Assembly (NCBI GenBank): GCA_019242475.1
Contig: JAFAVK010000119.1
Location: 88,479 to 152,478, forward strand
Reading direction: 5' to 3'
From: Acidobacteriota bacterium
GTDB taxonomy: Bacteria > Acidobacteriota > Blastocatellia > Pyrinomonadales > Pyrinomonadaceae
Length of the DNA stretch: 64,000 bases
Shown here: piece by piece, positions 7,655 to 19,067 of the stretch
How positions within the stretch are numbered: position 1 is the first letter of the stretch
Layout of the letters: every line of letters begins with the position of its first letter
Program-made: the position numbers and the translations under genes
The notes under the pieces: model-generated
Databases searched by the model: none
Told to the model about the DNA's origin: nothing
Seen by the model: only the letters and a program-made list of their open reading frames with translations

Positions 7655-10285
7655 TTACTCGTGCCGGAGCGCAGTCATCGGGTCAACCTGCGTCGCGCGC
7701 CGCGCCGGCAGGTAGCAGGCGGCGAGCGCCGTCGCCGCGAGCAGCACAGAGACGCCCGCGAAGACCGACGGGTCGAGGGCGCTCACGCCGTACAGAAGAG
7801 TCTCCAACAGGCGCGTCAGCGCGAAGGCCCCGGCCAGACCCAACCCGAGCCCCAAAAGCACGGGCGCCATCCCCTGCCCGACCACGAGCCGCAGCACGTC
7901 TCCGCGCCGCGCGCCGAGCGCGATGCGGATGCCGAGCTCGTGCGTCCGCCGCGCGACCGTGTTGGAGATGACCCCGTAGACCCCGAGCGCCGCCAGCCCC
8001 AGCGCCGCGACCGCGAAGGCCATGAGCAAAAGCGCGCTGAAGCGCTGCTGGCCGAGAGAGTCGTGGACGTACTCTTCCATCTCCTTGACGTTCGCCAGCG
8101 GCACCTCCTTGTCCACGGCCGACACCTCTTCACGGACGGCGTTGACGAGAGCGGCCGGGTCGCCCGTCGCGCGCACCGCGAGGGACATGTGGTGCCAGGG
8201 GTCGTCGAGGTAGGAGACGTATATCTCAGACACGGGCGTGAGGTTGGGCGTCACGTACCGCGTGTCGGAGACGACGCCGACGATCTCGCGGGGCCGGGGC
8301 GGCGTGCGGTCGAGGACGATCTGTTTGCCCAGGGGGTCTTCGCCGGGGAAGACGCGGCGCGCGAGCGTCTCGTTGACGAGGGCGACGCCCGGCGCCCCGG
8401 CCGTGTCCCGTTCGGTCAGGTTGCGCCCCTTCAGCAGCCGCACGCCGAGGGTCTTCAGGTAGTCCGCGCTGACGCGGTGGTAGATGGAACCGTACTTGCC
8501 GCCGCCGTCCGGCCCCGTCTCCCTCCCCATGACTTTGAACTGCGCCCCGTGCTCCTCGCCGCTCAAAGGGACGCTCTGCGAGACGGCGGCCGAAGAGACG
8601 CCCGGCAGCGCCTCGACCCGCGTCAGGAGTTGGCGGTAGAACTCCGTGCGCTTCTCCGGCGTGTTGTAACGGTAGGGGAGCGAGATGTCTGCCGCGAGGA
8701 CGTGGGCCGGGTCGAAGCCCAGCTCAACCTCGGACAGGCGGACGAAGCTCTTAACCAGCAGCCCGGCGCCGACGAGCAGCACGAGCGAGAGCGCGACCTC
8801 CGCCGCCACCAGCGCGCCGCGCGCGAGACTCCGGCGCCCGCCGCCCGAAGCCCGCGCCGACTTGAGCGCGTCGGTCAACTCCACCTTCGACGCCTGGAGC
8901 GCCGGCACGAGTCCGAACGCGAGCCCCGTCACGGTCGAGACCAGCAGCGCGAAGCCGAGCACGCGCAGGTCGAGCCCCGCCTCCTCCGCGCGCGGGATGC
9001 CCGCCGGGCTCAGGGAGATGAGGAGGCCGACGCCCCACTTCGCCAGCAGAAGCCCCGCCAGCCCGCCGGCCAGAGAGAGCGTCAAACTCTCCGTCAACAT
9101 CTGCCTCACGAGACGCAGCCGCCCGGCCCCGAGCGCCGCGCGGACGGCCATCTCCCTCCGCCGCCCCGCGGCCTGTCCGAGCAGAAGGTTGGCGACGTTG
9201 GCGCACGCGATCAAAAGCACCAGGCCGACGGCGCCGAGCAGCGTCAGCAGCGCCGTCCGCGTGTTCCACGTGATCGTCCGGTCGAGCGAGACGGCGGTCG
9301 CGCTGCGGCCGGCGTTCTCGTCCGGGTACTGCGCGGCGAGCCTCAATCCGACGGCGTTCATCTCCGCGCGCGCCTGCTCGGCCGTCACCCCCGGCCGCAG
9401 GCGCGCGATCACCGACAGGTAGCGGTTGCGCCGGTTGACCCGCTGCTCGTCGTCGAACCTCATCGAAGTGAAGAGTTCGTAACGCCTCGGCGAGATGATG
9501 AAGTCCGGCGGGAGCACCCCGACGACGGTGGAGGGGGCGCCGTTCAGCTTGACGTTTTCCCCGACGACGTTCGGGTCGCCGCCGAACCTTCGCTGCCAAA
9601 GGCCGTAGCTCAGCAGCACCACGCTCTCGGCTTCGGGCCGCGCCTCCTCCGGCAGGAAGAGGCGCCCGAGGGCGGGCCGGACGCCGAGCGCCTGGAAGAG
9701 GCTCGGCGTCACGATTGCCGCCGCGACGCGCTCGGGGCGCGAGGCGTCCTCGGAGATGTTGTTGAAGTCTTCGGTGTAGGCGCCCATCTCCTCAAACGAG
9801 CGCGCCTGCTCGCGCCAGTCGAGGTAGTTGGCCGGCGAGACGATGACGCGCGACTCCTCCGACTTCGCCGAACACTCCCACAGAGTCAGAAGCCTCCCGG
9901 GCTCCGCGAAGGGCAGCGGGCGGAAGACGACCGCGTTCGTGATGCTGAAGAGCGCCGTGTTGGCGCCGATGCCGAGCGCGAGCGTGAGGACGGCGACGAG
10001 GCTGAAGACGGGGTTCCGGCGCAGCACGCGCAGGCCGTAGAGGAGGTCTTGCCGCAGGTCTTCGACGGGGCGGACGCCGCGCGCCCCGCGGCACTCCTCC
10101 TTCGACTGCGCGACCCCGCCGAACTCGCGCAGCGCCGCGCGGCGCGCCTCCTCTTGCGTCATCCCTCCGGCGACGTACTCCGCGGCCTGCCTCTCGACGT
10201 GGTAGCGCAGCTCCGCGTCGAGTTCCCTGTCCAGTTCACCTCTGTCGAGCAGCGCCCGCAGGCGCCTCCACAACCTTCTCAACAT
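7655..10285 (-). CDS. ADOP-type ABC permease (MacB/FtsX-like), paralogue 1
   Basis: 876 residues. The order is an N-terminal acidobacterial leader domain (1-75, with ELDAELRYHVERQAAEYVAGG and EEARRAALREFGGV), a membrane segment (about 90-115), a MacB periplasmic core, a membrane triplet near 345-455, a second MacB core and a C-terminal FtsX membrane triplet (about 745-860). This duplicated permease without a partner ATPase is the acidobacterial duplicated orphan permease architecture. MacB relatives move peptides, lipoproteins or toxins by mechanotransmission. The substrate of ADOP proteins is not known. The gene lies 12 nt after the second ADOP and is probably transcribed with it and PadR. 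Only the stop-proximal sequence CRAHE/MTALRHE differs in length from its neighbour. Confidence 0.9.
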   Translation of the reverse strand: MLRRLWRRLRALLDRGELDRELDAELRYHVERQAAEYVAGGMTQEEARRAALREFGGVAQSKEECRGARGVRPVEDLRQDLLYGLRVLRRNPVFSLVAVLTLALGIGANTALFSITNAVVFRPLPFAEPGRLLTLWECSAKSEESRVIVSPANYLDWREQARSFEEMGAYTEDFNNISEDASRPERVAAAIVTPSLFQALGVRPALGRLFLPEEARPEAESVVLLSYGLWQRRFGGDPNVVGENVKLNGAPSTVVGVLPPDFIISPRRYELFTSMRFDDEQRVNRRNRYLSVIARLRPGVTAEQARAEMNAVGLRLAAQYPDENAGRSATAVSLDRTITWNTRTALLTLLGAVGLVLLIACANVANLLLGQAAGRRREMAVRAALGAGRLRLVRQMLTESLTLSLAGGLAGLLLAKWGVGLLISLSPAGIPRAEEAGLDLRVLGFALLVSTVTGLAFGLVPALQASKVELTDALKSARASGGGRRSLARGALVAAEVALSLVLLVGAGLLVKSFVRLSEVELGFDPAHVLAADISLPYRYNTPEKRTEFYRQLLTRVEALPGVSSAAVSQSVPLSGEEHGAQFKVMGRETGPDGGGKYGSIYHRVSADYLKTLGVRLLKGRNLTERDTAGAPGVALVNETLARRVFPGEDPLGKQIVLDRTPPRPREIVGVVSDTRYVTPNLTPVSEIYVSYLDDPWHHMSLAVRATGDPAALVNAVREEVSAVDKEVPLANVKEMEEYVHDSLGQQRFSALLLMAFAVAALGLAALGVYGVISNTVARRTHELGIRIALGARRGDVLRLVVGQGMAPVLLGLGLGLAGAFALTRLLETLLYGVSALDPSVFAGVSVLLAATALAACYLPARRATQVDPMTALRHE

Positions 10286-10297
10286 CCGTGCACCCTT

Positions 10298-12964
<2,667 letters not shown>

Positions 12965-12982
12965 CGCGCCCCTTTCTGCCGC

Positions 12983-13324
12983 TCAAGCGTCGCGGAGGAT
13001 CGCGTCGATGGCGCCCGCGAAGCGCTCCCACGTCTCGCGCTCCGCCTCCAACTGCTTCCGGCCGGCGGGGGTCAGGCGGTAAAACTTCGCCTGCCGGTTG
13101 TTCTCCGAAGACGCCCACTCGGCCCGGACGAGCCCGCGCTCTTCCAGGCGGTGCAGCGCCGGGTAGAGCGCGCCCGGCGTGATGCTCAGCACCTCGTCCG
13201 AGACGACGCGGATGCGCTGCATGATGTCCCAGCCGTTCAGCGCCCCGGTGCGGAGCAGCCGCAGCACCAAAAGCTCCAGCGTCCCCTGCTGTAGCAGGTC
13301 TGTCCTCTTGTTGAGCCCCATCAC
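12983..13324 (-). CDS. PadR-family transcriptional repressor
   Basis: 113 residues. The winged helix-turn-helix is easily read (LLQQGTLELLVLRLLRTG, then GWDIMQRI, then ALYPALHRLEERGLV), followed by a short C-terminal dimerisation helix (AGRKQLEAERETWERFAGAIDAIL). This is the short PadR-s2 class that represses its own operon and often the adjacent transporter until a ligand binds. It is the first gene of the PadR-ADOP-ADOP operon. Its start codon lies 28 nt after a near-consensus -10, with a GAGGAG ribosome site. The PadR ligand is unknown. Confidence 0.92.
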   Translation of the reverse strand: MMGLNKRTDLLQQGTLELLVLRLLRTGALNGWDIMQRIRVVSDEVLSITPGALYPALHRLEERGLVRAEWASSENNRQAKFYRLTPAGRKQLEAERETWERFAGAIDAILRDA

Positions 13325-13338
13325 TCTCCTCTCGGCCG

Positions 13339-13380
13339 CCGATAGGAGCGCAGTATAGCCGCCGACCTATCGGCCGTCAA
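13339..13380 (-). promoter_or_regulatory. Sigma70 promoter with inverted-repeat operator for padR-ADOP operon
   Basis: On the minus strand, TTGACG (13375-13380), a 17-nt spacer and TATACT (13352-13357) form a near-perfect promoter. The half-sites CCGATAGG (13339-13346, plus-strand reading) and CCTATCGG (13366-13373) are exact inverted repeats. One lies in the spacer and one just downstream of the -10. A third partial CCTAT abuts the -35 (on the plus strand, ATAGG at 13380-13384). PadR binding here would block RNA polymerase. Confidence 0.75.
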
Positions 13381-13536
13381 TAGGAAAGTCGCCCGGCGGG
13401 GAAATCTGCCGGCCCCCTTGTCGCGCCCCGCCCCGCCGGGTTAGAATCTTTTCCGAGATTGAAAGCCCCCTTTCTCACGCCCCCAACCGCAGGACAGTAA
13501 CGCCCCACATTTGAAACGAGCCCTGGAGGTCTCTCG

Positions 13537-16530
13537 ATGTTCCGTCGGAACGTGGCGGCACTGTTGTGCCTCTTATTGTGCGCGGGCGTTCTTCCCCCGC
13601 GCGCCGCCTTCGCCCAGAACGCCTCGGTCACGGTCAGCGTGGACGCCGCCCTCGGACGGCGGCCCATCAGCCCGCTCGTCTACGGGCTCGCCTTCGCCAC
13701 GCCGGCGCAGCTCTCAGACCTCAACTGCCCGCTCAACCGCAGCGGCGGGAACGCCGCGACGCGCTACAACTGGCAGCAGAACGCCAGCAACCGCGGCGCC
13801 GACTGGTACTTCGAGAGCATCTCGGACGGCGGGGCGGTCGCGGGCGAGTTGGGCGACTCGTTCGTCTCGGACTCGAAGGCGGGCGGCGCCGAGCCGATGT
13901 TGACCGTGCCGTTGATCGGCTGGGCGGCGAAGCTCGGGGCGGGGCGCGGGAAGCTCGCCAGTTTTTCAATCGCGAAGTACGGCGCGCAGGCCGGCAACGA
14001 CTGGCAGTGGTTCCCCGACGCGGGCAACGGCGTGAAGGCCGGCGGGCAGAACGTCACGGGCAATGACCCGGCGGACGCCAACGTCGCCGTGGACTCCGCC
14101 TTCCAGCAGGGCTGGGTGCAGCATCTTCTGGCGAAGTGGGGCGCGGCCGGGGCGGGCGGCGTGCGCTACTACTTGATGGACAACGAGCCGAGCATCTGGC
14201 ACTCGTCGCACCGCGACGTGCACCCGACGGGCGCGACGATGGACGAGATACGGGACAAGATTCTCGATTACGCCGCGCGGGTCAAAACGGTAGACCCGGC
14301 GGCCGTCGTCATCGGGCCGGAGGAGTGGGGTTGGAGCGGCTACACCCTGAGCGGCTACGACCAGCAGTGGGGGAGCCTGCACGGCTGGACGAATCTGCCC
14401 GACCGCGCCGCGCACGCCGGCAAAGATTATCTCCCGTGGCTCCTCGACCAACTGCGCCAGCGCGAGGCTTCGACGGGGCAGCGCTTGCTCGACTACTTCA
14501 GCGTCCACTACTACCCGCAGGGCGGCGAGTTTTCGGACGACACCTCGCAGGCGATCCAACTGCGCCGCAACCGCTCGACGCGCTCCCTGTGGGACGCGAA
14601 CTACACGGACGAGAGCTGGATCAACGACAAGGTCAGACTCGTCCCCCGCCTGCGCGAGTGGGCGGGCACGTACTACCCCGGCACGAAGACGGCCGTGACC
14701 GAATACAACTGGGGCGCCGAGGGGCACATCAACGGGGCGACGGCGCAGGCCGACATCCTCGGCATCTTCGGCCGCGAGGGGCTCGACATGGCCGCGCGCT
14801 GGACGACGCCTGACGCCTCGACGCCGACCTACAAGGCGTTCAAGCTCTACCGCAACTACGACGGCAACAAATCTACTTTCGGAGAGACCAGCGTCTCCGC
14901 GGTCGTGCCCAACCCCGACAACATCTCGGCCTTCGCCGCCGTGCGCACGTCGGACGGCGCGCTCACGCTGATGGTCGTCGGCAAGAGTCTTTCAGGCACG
15001 ACGAACGTCAACGTCAACCTCTCGAACTTCGGCGCGGGCGTCGCGGCGCAGGTCTGGCAACTGACCGCGGCGAACAGCATCAACCGCCTCGCGGACGTGA
15101 GCGTCGCCGGCGGCAGTTTGCAACTCGACGTCCCCGCGCAGAGCGTCACGCTGCTCGTCATCCCGAAGGCGCAGGCCGCGGCGACTCCGACCCCGACTCC
15201 GACCGCGACCCCGACCCCGACCCCGACGCCCACGCCAACACCCAGCCCCACGCCGACCCCGACGCCGGGCGCGGCGCCTTTGCTCCTCGCGGAGGAGGGG
15301 ACTGACAGCGCGGTCGCCGTCGAGCCCGTGACCCACGCGCGCGACCCCTTCCCCGTCACGCAGGCCATCCCCTTCAGCCCTGACGCGCGCACGCGCGTGA
15401 TGCTCTTCGCGCAGAACGTGCAGCTTCTTCCGGGCGAGACGCCCAACGCTTTGACCGCGGCGGCCGAGGACGCGGCGCACAACGTCTACCCTTTGACGGT
15501 CGAGCGCGTTGACCCCGTGCCCGGCTTCGAGTGGATGAGCTCAGTCGTCCTGCGCCTGAGCGACCAGATGTCGAACTCGACGGGCGAGGTGCTGGTCGGC
15601 ATCACGCTGCGCGGGGTCGCGAGTAACCGCGTGCGCTTCCGCGTCGGCACGCCGCAGCCCGACCTCGGCGCGGGCGCGAGCCTCAACGGCAAGCGCCTCT
15701 TCCCCGCCGACAACGCCTGGAACCAGGACATCTCGAACGAGCCCGTTGACCCGAACTCCGCCAACCTCGTCGCGAGCATGGGGCTCAACACCTCGCTCCA
15801 CCCGGACTTCGGCACGGTCTATAACGGCGCGCCGAACGGCATCCCTTATTACGTCGTCTCCGGCTCGCAGACGAAGGTGCCCATCACCTTCAACGCCTAC
15901 GGCGACGAGAGCGACCCAGGCCCTTACCCAGTCCCCGCGGACGCGCCCGTCGAGGGCGGCCCCGCAGGCACGGGCGACCGGCACGTCATCGTCATCGACC
16001 GCGACAACTGGAAGCTCTACGAACTCTACCGCGCCTTCCCCAACGGCGCGGGCTGGAGCGCCGACAGCGGCGCCGTCTTCGATCTGAACTCGAACGCGCT
16101 CAGGCCCGCCGGCTGGACTTCGGCCGACGCCGCGGGCCTCCCCATCTTTCCCGGGCTCGTCCGCTACGACGAAGTCTTCGGCCTCAAGGAGATCACGCAC
16201 GCGCTCCGCTTCACGGCCGCGCGCACGCGCCGCGGCTACGTCCTCCCCGCGCGCCACTTCGCCAGCAGCAGCACCGACCCGAACCTCCCGCCGATGGGGA
16301 TGCGCGTGCGCCTGAAGGCGACGGTAGACATCTCGGGCTACTCGCCCGCGATGCAGGTCATCCTGCGCGCGCTCAAGAAGTACGGGATGATTCTCGCCGA
16401 CAACGGGAGCAACTGGTACGTGAGCGGCGCGCCGGACGCGCGCTGGAACGATGACGAGTTGAACACCTTGAAGGGGCTCAAGGGCTCGGACTTCGAGGTC
16501 GTCAAGATGGGGACGGTCGTCACTCAGTGA
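13537..16530 (+). CDS. Secreted GH44-type glycoside hydrolase with PT linker and extra C-terminal domain
   Basis: 997 residues. A signal peptide (1-28, ending AFAQ) is followed by a GH44-like catalytic domain (about 30-450) with its beta-sandwich end (to about 545). The acid/base Glu217 lies in MDNEPS and the nucleophile Glu389 in VTEYNWG. Their spacing of 172 is close to that in known GH44 endoglucanase/xyloglucanases. A Pro-Thr linker (bases 15181-15270) leads to a 430-residue C-terminal part. That part has a beta domain (555-705) and a region beginning with FPADNAWNQDISNEPVD. The latter region recurs in acidobacterial secreted proteins, and its function is not known to me. The predicted action is endo-cleavage of beta-glucans or xyloglucan outside the cell. 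The 3' end overlaps the opposing gene by 7 nt. Confidence 0.82.
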   Translation: MFRRNVAALLCLLLCAGVLPPRAAFAQNASVTVSVDAALGRRPISPLVYGLAFATPAQLSDLNCPLNRSGGNAATRYNWQQNASNRGADWYFESISDGGAVAGELGDSFVSDSKAGGAEPMLTVPLIGWAAKLGAGRGKLASFSIAKYGAQAGNDWQWFPDAGNGVKAGGQNVTGNDPADANVAVDSAFQQGWVQHLLAKWGAAGAGGVRYYLMDNEPSIWHSSHRDVHPTGATMDEIRDKILDYAARVKTVDPAAVVIGPEEWGWSGYTLSGYDQQWGSLHGWTNLPDRAAHAGKDYLPWLLDQLRQREASTGQRLLDYFSVHYYPQGGEFSDDTSQAIQLRRNRSTRSLWDANYTDESWINDKVRLVPRLREWAGTYYPGTKTAVTEYNWGAEGHINGATAQADILGIFGREGLDMAARWTTPDASTPTYKAFKLYRNYDGNKSTFGETSVSAVVPNPDNISAFAAVRTSDGALTLMVVGKSLSGTTNVNVNLSNFGAGVAAQVWQLTAANSINRLADVSVAGGSLQLDVPAQSVTLLVIPKAQAAATPTPTPTATPTPTPTPTPTPSPTPTPTPGAAPLLLAEEGTDSAVAVEPVTHARDPFPVTQAIPFSPDARTRVMLFAQNVQLLPGETPNALTAAAEDAAHNVYPLTVERVDPVPGFEWMSSVVLRLSDQMSNSTGEVLVGITLRGVASNRVRFRVGTPQPDLGAGASLNGKRLFPADNAWNQDISNEPVDPNSANLVASMGLNTSLHPDFGTVYNGAPNGIPYYVVSGSQTKVPITFNAYGDESDPGPYPVPADAPVEGGPAGTGDRHVIVIDRDNWKLYELYRAFPNGAGWSADSGAVFDLNSNALRPAGWTSADAAGLPIFPGLVRYDEVFGLKEITHALRFTAARTRRGYVLPARHFASSSTDPNLPPMGMRVRLKATVDISGYSPAMQVILRALKKYGMILADNGSNWYVSGAPDARWNDDELNTLKGLKGSDFEVVKMGTVVTQ

Positions 16531-18092
16531 GTTTGACCGACGAGCTGTGGCTGCTTCGTCGGGCCGAACCAGACGTTGTGCTCTGAATCGATGATGAGTC
16601 GGTCGCCGTCGAACTTGAAAGTGAGCGTCGAGTAGTACGGCGTCTCGTAGAGGACGAGCTTCAACGCGTACGTGTCTTCGCCCGTCCACGCGCCGCTCGC
16701 GGCGGCCAGAGGTCGGGCGGGCACGCCCAGGGCGCGTTCGAGGCCGTTGGCAAAGCCGCCGCGGCTCTCGGCCCAAGACCCGAAGCCGATTGGCGTCCGC
16801 GTCTCGCCCGCGGCCGTGCGCACGACGAGCGCGGGCGTGCTTCCGCCGAAGTCGAACGAGAGCGCCTTGATGCCGCGTTCGTTCTCGGGGAACTCGTACC
16901 AGCGCCCCGACACTTTCGCGGCGAGCGCGGACGTGGGTTGGCCGGTTTGGAATTTGACCGTCAAGCCCTTGAGCCTCGCCTCAAGCTTCTGGCGGGCGGC
17001 GTTGTCCTCGGGCAGTCGGCCCGGCTTCATCTCGGGCAGCAGTTTGTCCCACACCAGATTCATCACGCTCTGCATGTCGCGCGTGCCGCTGTTGATGGCG
17101 ACGACCGCGTCCAGCTCGGGCACGACGAGGCAGAACTGCCCGAAGGCGCCGTCGCCGCGGTAGCCGTGGCGCGAGCGCCAGAACTGGTAGCCGTAGCCCT
17201 GATCCCAGTCGCTCTTCGGCGCCGACCCGTTCGAGGTCTGCCGCGCCGTCGCCTCCTCGACCCACGACGAAGGAACTAGTTGGCGGCCGTTCCACATCCC
17301 CTTTTGCAAATACAACTGACCGAAGCGCGCGATCTCCTCGGTGCGCACCGAGAGCCCGTAGGCGCCGGCCGAGACGCCCTGCGGGCTCGCGACCCACACG
17401 GGGCTCTCGAAGCCGAGCGGGTCGAAGAGGCGTGGGCGCAGGTAGTCGAGCACCGTCTGGCCGGTCGCCTTCTGCACGATGGCCGAGAGCATGTAGGTGC
17501 CGGGCGAGTTGTAGAGGAAGTGCGTGCCCGGCTTGAAGGGGACGGGGTGCGCGAGGAAGCGCCTGACCCAACTGGCGTCGCGCATCGAGGGGTCTTTGCC
17601 GTCCCAGTCGAGAATCGGCGCCTCGGTCTGGTTCCCAGAGGACATCCGCAGCAGGTCTCGGACGCGCATCGCGCGCAGGTTCGGCGAGGGCTCGGCCGGC
17701 GCCTCGTCGGGGAAGAATTTTAAGACCTCGTCGTCGAGGCTGAGCTTCCCTTCGGCGACGGCCAGCCCGACGGCGGTCGAAGTAAAACTCTTGCTCAGCG
17801 AGTAGAGCACGTGCGGCGTGCGCGCGTCGTACGGCGACCACCAGCCTTCGGCGACGACGTGCCCGTGGCGCACGAGCACGAAGCCGTGCATCTGGTCAAC
17901 CTCTTTGTCGGCCGCCTCGACGAACGCGAGCACGGCCGCCGAAGAGATGCCCTGCCTTTCGGGGCTGCTGCGCGGAAGACCCGCGCCCTTCTGCGCCAGC
18001 GCCGGCGCGCAGGAAGAGACGAGAAGGAGGCAGAGGAGCGCGCCCCGCACGGCGCGGCTCGGGTTAGGGCTAAATTTAGGGAAGAGTTTCAT
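16524..18092 (-). CDS. Beta-lactamase-fold serine hydrolase (class C/esterase type), probable lipoprotein
   Basis: 522 residues. The N-terminus (LCLLLVSSC) fits a lipobox with Cys28. A class C beta-lactamase fold spans about 40-385. It has the SxxK motif S98-L-S-K101 and a YxN-type motif in FLYNSPGTYML. The third motif is not a clear KTG (GHRGDGAFG region: HGYRGDGAFGQ). Residues 390-522 form a C-terminal beta domain (DUF3471-like in position), often seen in these serine hydrolases. The function is probably esterase or D-aminopeptidase rather than antibiotic resistance. It starts 21 nt after the GT2 stop on the same strand and may be the last gene of that operon. Its stop overlaps the end of the GH44 gene. 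Confidence 0.85.
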   Translation of the reverse strand: MKLFPKFSPNPSRAVRGALLCLLLVSSCAPALAQKGAGLPRSSPERQGISSAAVLAFVEAADKEVDQMHGFVLVRHGHVVAEGWWSPYDARTPHVLYSLSKSFTSTAVGLAVAEGKLSLDDEVLKFFPDEAPAEPSPNLRAMRVRDLLRMSSGNQTEAPILDWDGKDPSMRDASWVRRFLAHPVPFKPGTHFLYNSPGTYMLSAIVQKATGQTVLDYLRPRLFDPLGFESPVWVASPQGVSAGAYGLSVRTEEIARFGQLYLQKGMWNGRQLVPSSWVEEATARQTSNGSAPKSDWDQGYGYQFWRSRHGYRGDGAFGQFCLVVPELDAVVAINSGTRDMQSVMNLVWDKLLPEMKPGRLPEDNAARQKLEARLKGLTVKFQTGQPTSALAAKVSGRWYEFPENERGIKALSFDFGGSTPALVVRTAAGETRTPIGFGSWAESRGGFANGLERALGVPARPLAAASGAWTGEDTYALKLVLYETPYYSTLTFKFDGDRLIIDSEHNVWFGPTKQPQLVGQTH

Positions 18093-18113
18093 AAGAGAAT
18101 GTCGCGCGCCTCC

Positions 18114-19055
18114 TTAAGGTTTGAGCTGTGCCTCTGTGTCTCTGTGTCTCTGTGTTGAAGAGCCCCGCAGACCTTCGAGCTGACCGGCCACGCAGGCGAG
18201 CGCGAAGCGAGCGCGCCCCTGCAAGCTCCTGACCAGGACTTTCGCCGGAAGCTCAAGGAGCGTGGAGTAGATGGCGTAGAAGAGCGCCTCGAACCAGCGC
18301 CCGTGTTTGCGCACGACGTAGAGGCGGTTGCGCTGCATCAGGCGGCCGACCCGGGGCGCGAACGTCTCCGGCCCGCGAGTGTGTTTGAAGACGACGCGGC
18401 GGTCAACCAGCGCCCGCAGGCCCTTCTCCGCGAGCTGAAACCCCAGGTCAACCTCGTCGAAGTACATGAAGATGTTCTCGTCCAGCCGCACGCCGGCCGC
18501 GAGGGCGCTGCCCGTCAGGAGCAGCAGCGCGCCGTGGACGCAGAAGACCTCGCGCGGCCCCGCCGCCTCCGGCTCAGGCGCCGTCTGCCAGGAGAGGCGC
18601 GAGAACCACTTCGAGTAGACGCCGCCGGCCGAGGCGCGCTCCCGCCCCGTCCGCGGGTCGAGTTCGACGCCGCCGACGACCCCCGCCTCGGGGTGCGCCG
18701 CGGCCGTCTCCAGAAGGTATTCCAGGGCGCGCGGCCCGACCTCCACGTCGTGCGTCACGACGAGCAGGCAGTCGTAGCCTTCCGCGCGCGCGCGGCCGAG
18801 CGCGAAGTTGTTGCCGCCCGTGTAGCCGCGGTTCTCCGGCAGCCTCTCGATTTCGATTTCGGGGAACTCGCGCGCGACGCTTTCCAGAGAGCCTCCGTCC
18901 GAGGCGTTGTCGATGAGCAGCAGGCGGAAGTTTGAGTAGGTCTGTCCCCGGAGGCTGCGGAGCGTCCGGGCGGTCGAGTCCGGCGAGTTGTAGGCGAGCA
19001 CCGAGACCAGCACGCGGGCGGGCGGGGCGTCTCCGGCTTCGAAGAGTCTTCCCAT
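18114..19055 (-). CDS. Family 2 glycosyltransferase (rhamnosyltransferase/WbbL-like)
   Basis: 313 residues. The GT-A fold starts with VLVSVLAYNSPDSTARTLRSL. The nucleotide-binding stretch is LLIDNASDGGS, and the NRGYTGGNNFALGRARA block is typical of the WbbL/rhamnosyltransferase branch. The metal-site DxD is represented by HDVEV. It probably adds a deoxysugar to a cell-surface glycan from a dTDP- or GDP-sugar at the cytosolic face. The next gene upstream (a GT4) ends 12 nt before its start. The last residues (SSTQRHRDTEAQLKP) are encoded by a CTCTGTGT tandem repeat, so the C-terminus was probably replaced by repeat insertion. Confidence 0.85.
   Translation of the reverse strand: MGRLFEAGDAPPARVLVSVLAYNSPDSTARTLRSLRGQTYSNFRLLLIDNASDGGSLESVAREFPEIEIERLPENRGYTGGNNFALGRARAEGYDCLLVVTHDVEVGPRALEYLLETAAAHPEAGVVGGVELDPRTGRERASAGGVYSKWFSRLSWQTAPEPEAAGPREVFCVHGALLLLTGSALAAGVRLDENIFMYFDEVDLGFQLAEKGLRALVDRRVVFKHTRGPETFAPRVGRLMQRNRLYVVRKHGRWFEALFYAIYSTLLELPAKVLVRSLQGRARFALACVAGQLEGLRGSSTQRHRDTEAQLKP
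18132..18155. repeat. Three tandem CTCTGTGT units inside the end of a GT2 gene
   Basis: Three exact 8-bp units, flanked by more degenerate copies (GTGC-CTCTGTGT before, TGAAGAG after). A related piece (GTGTCTCCGTGGTTAA) lies before the esterase gene at about 23028-23043. Such simple elements recur at gene ends in many genomes. Here the element writes the last dozen codons of the glycosyltransferase. Confidence 0.6.
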
Positions 19056-19067
19056 CGGCCTCGACGC

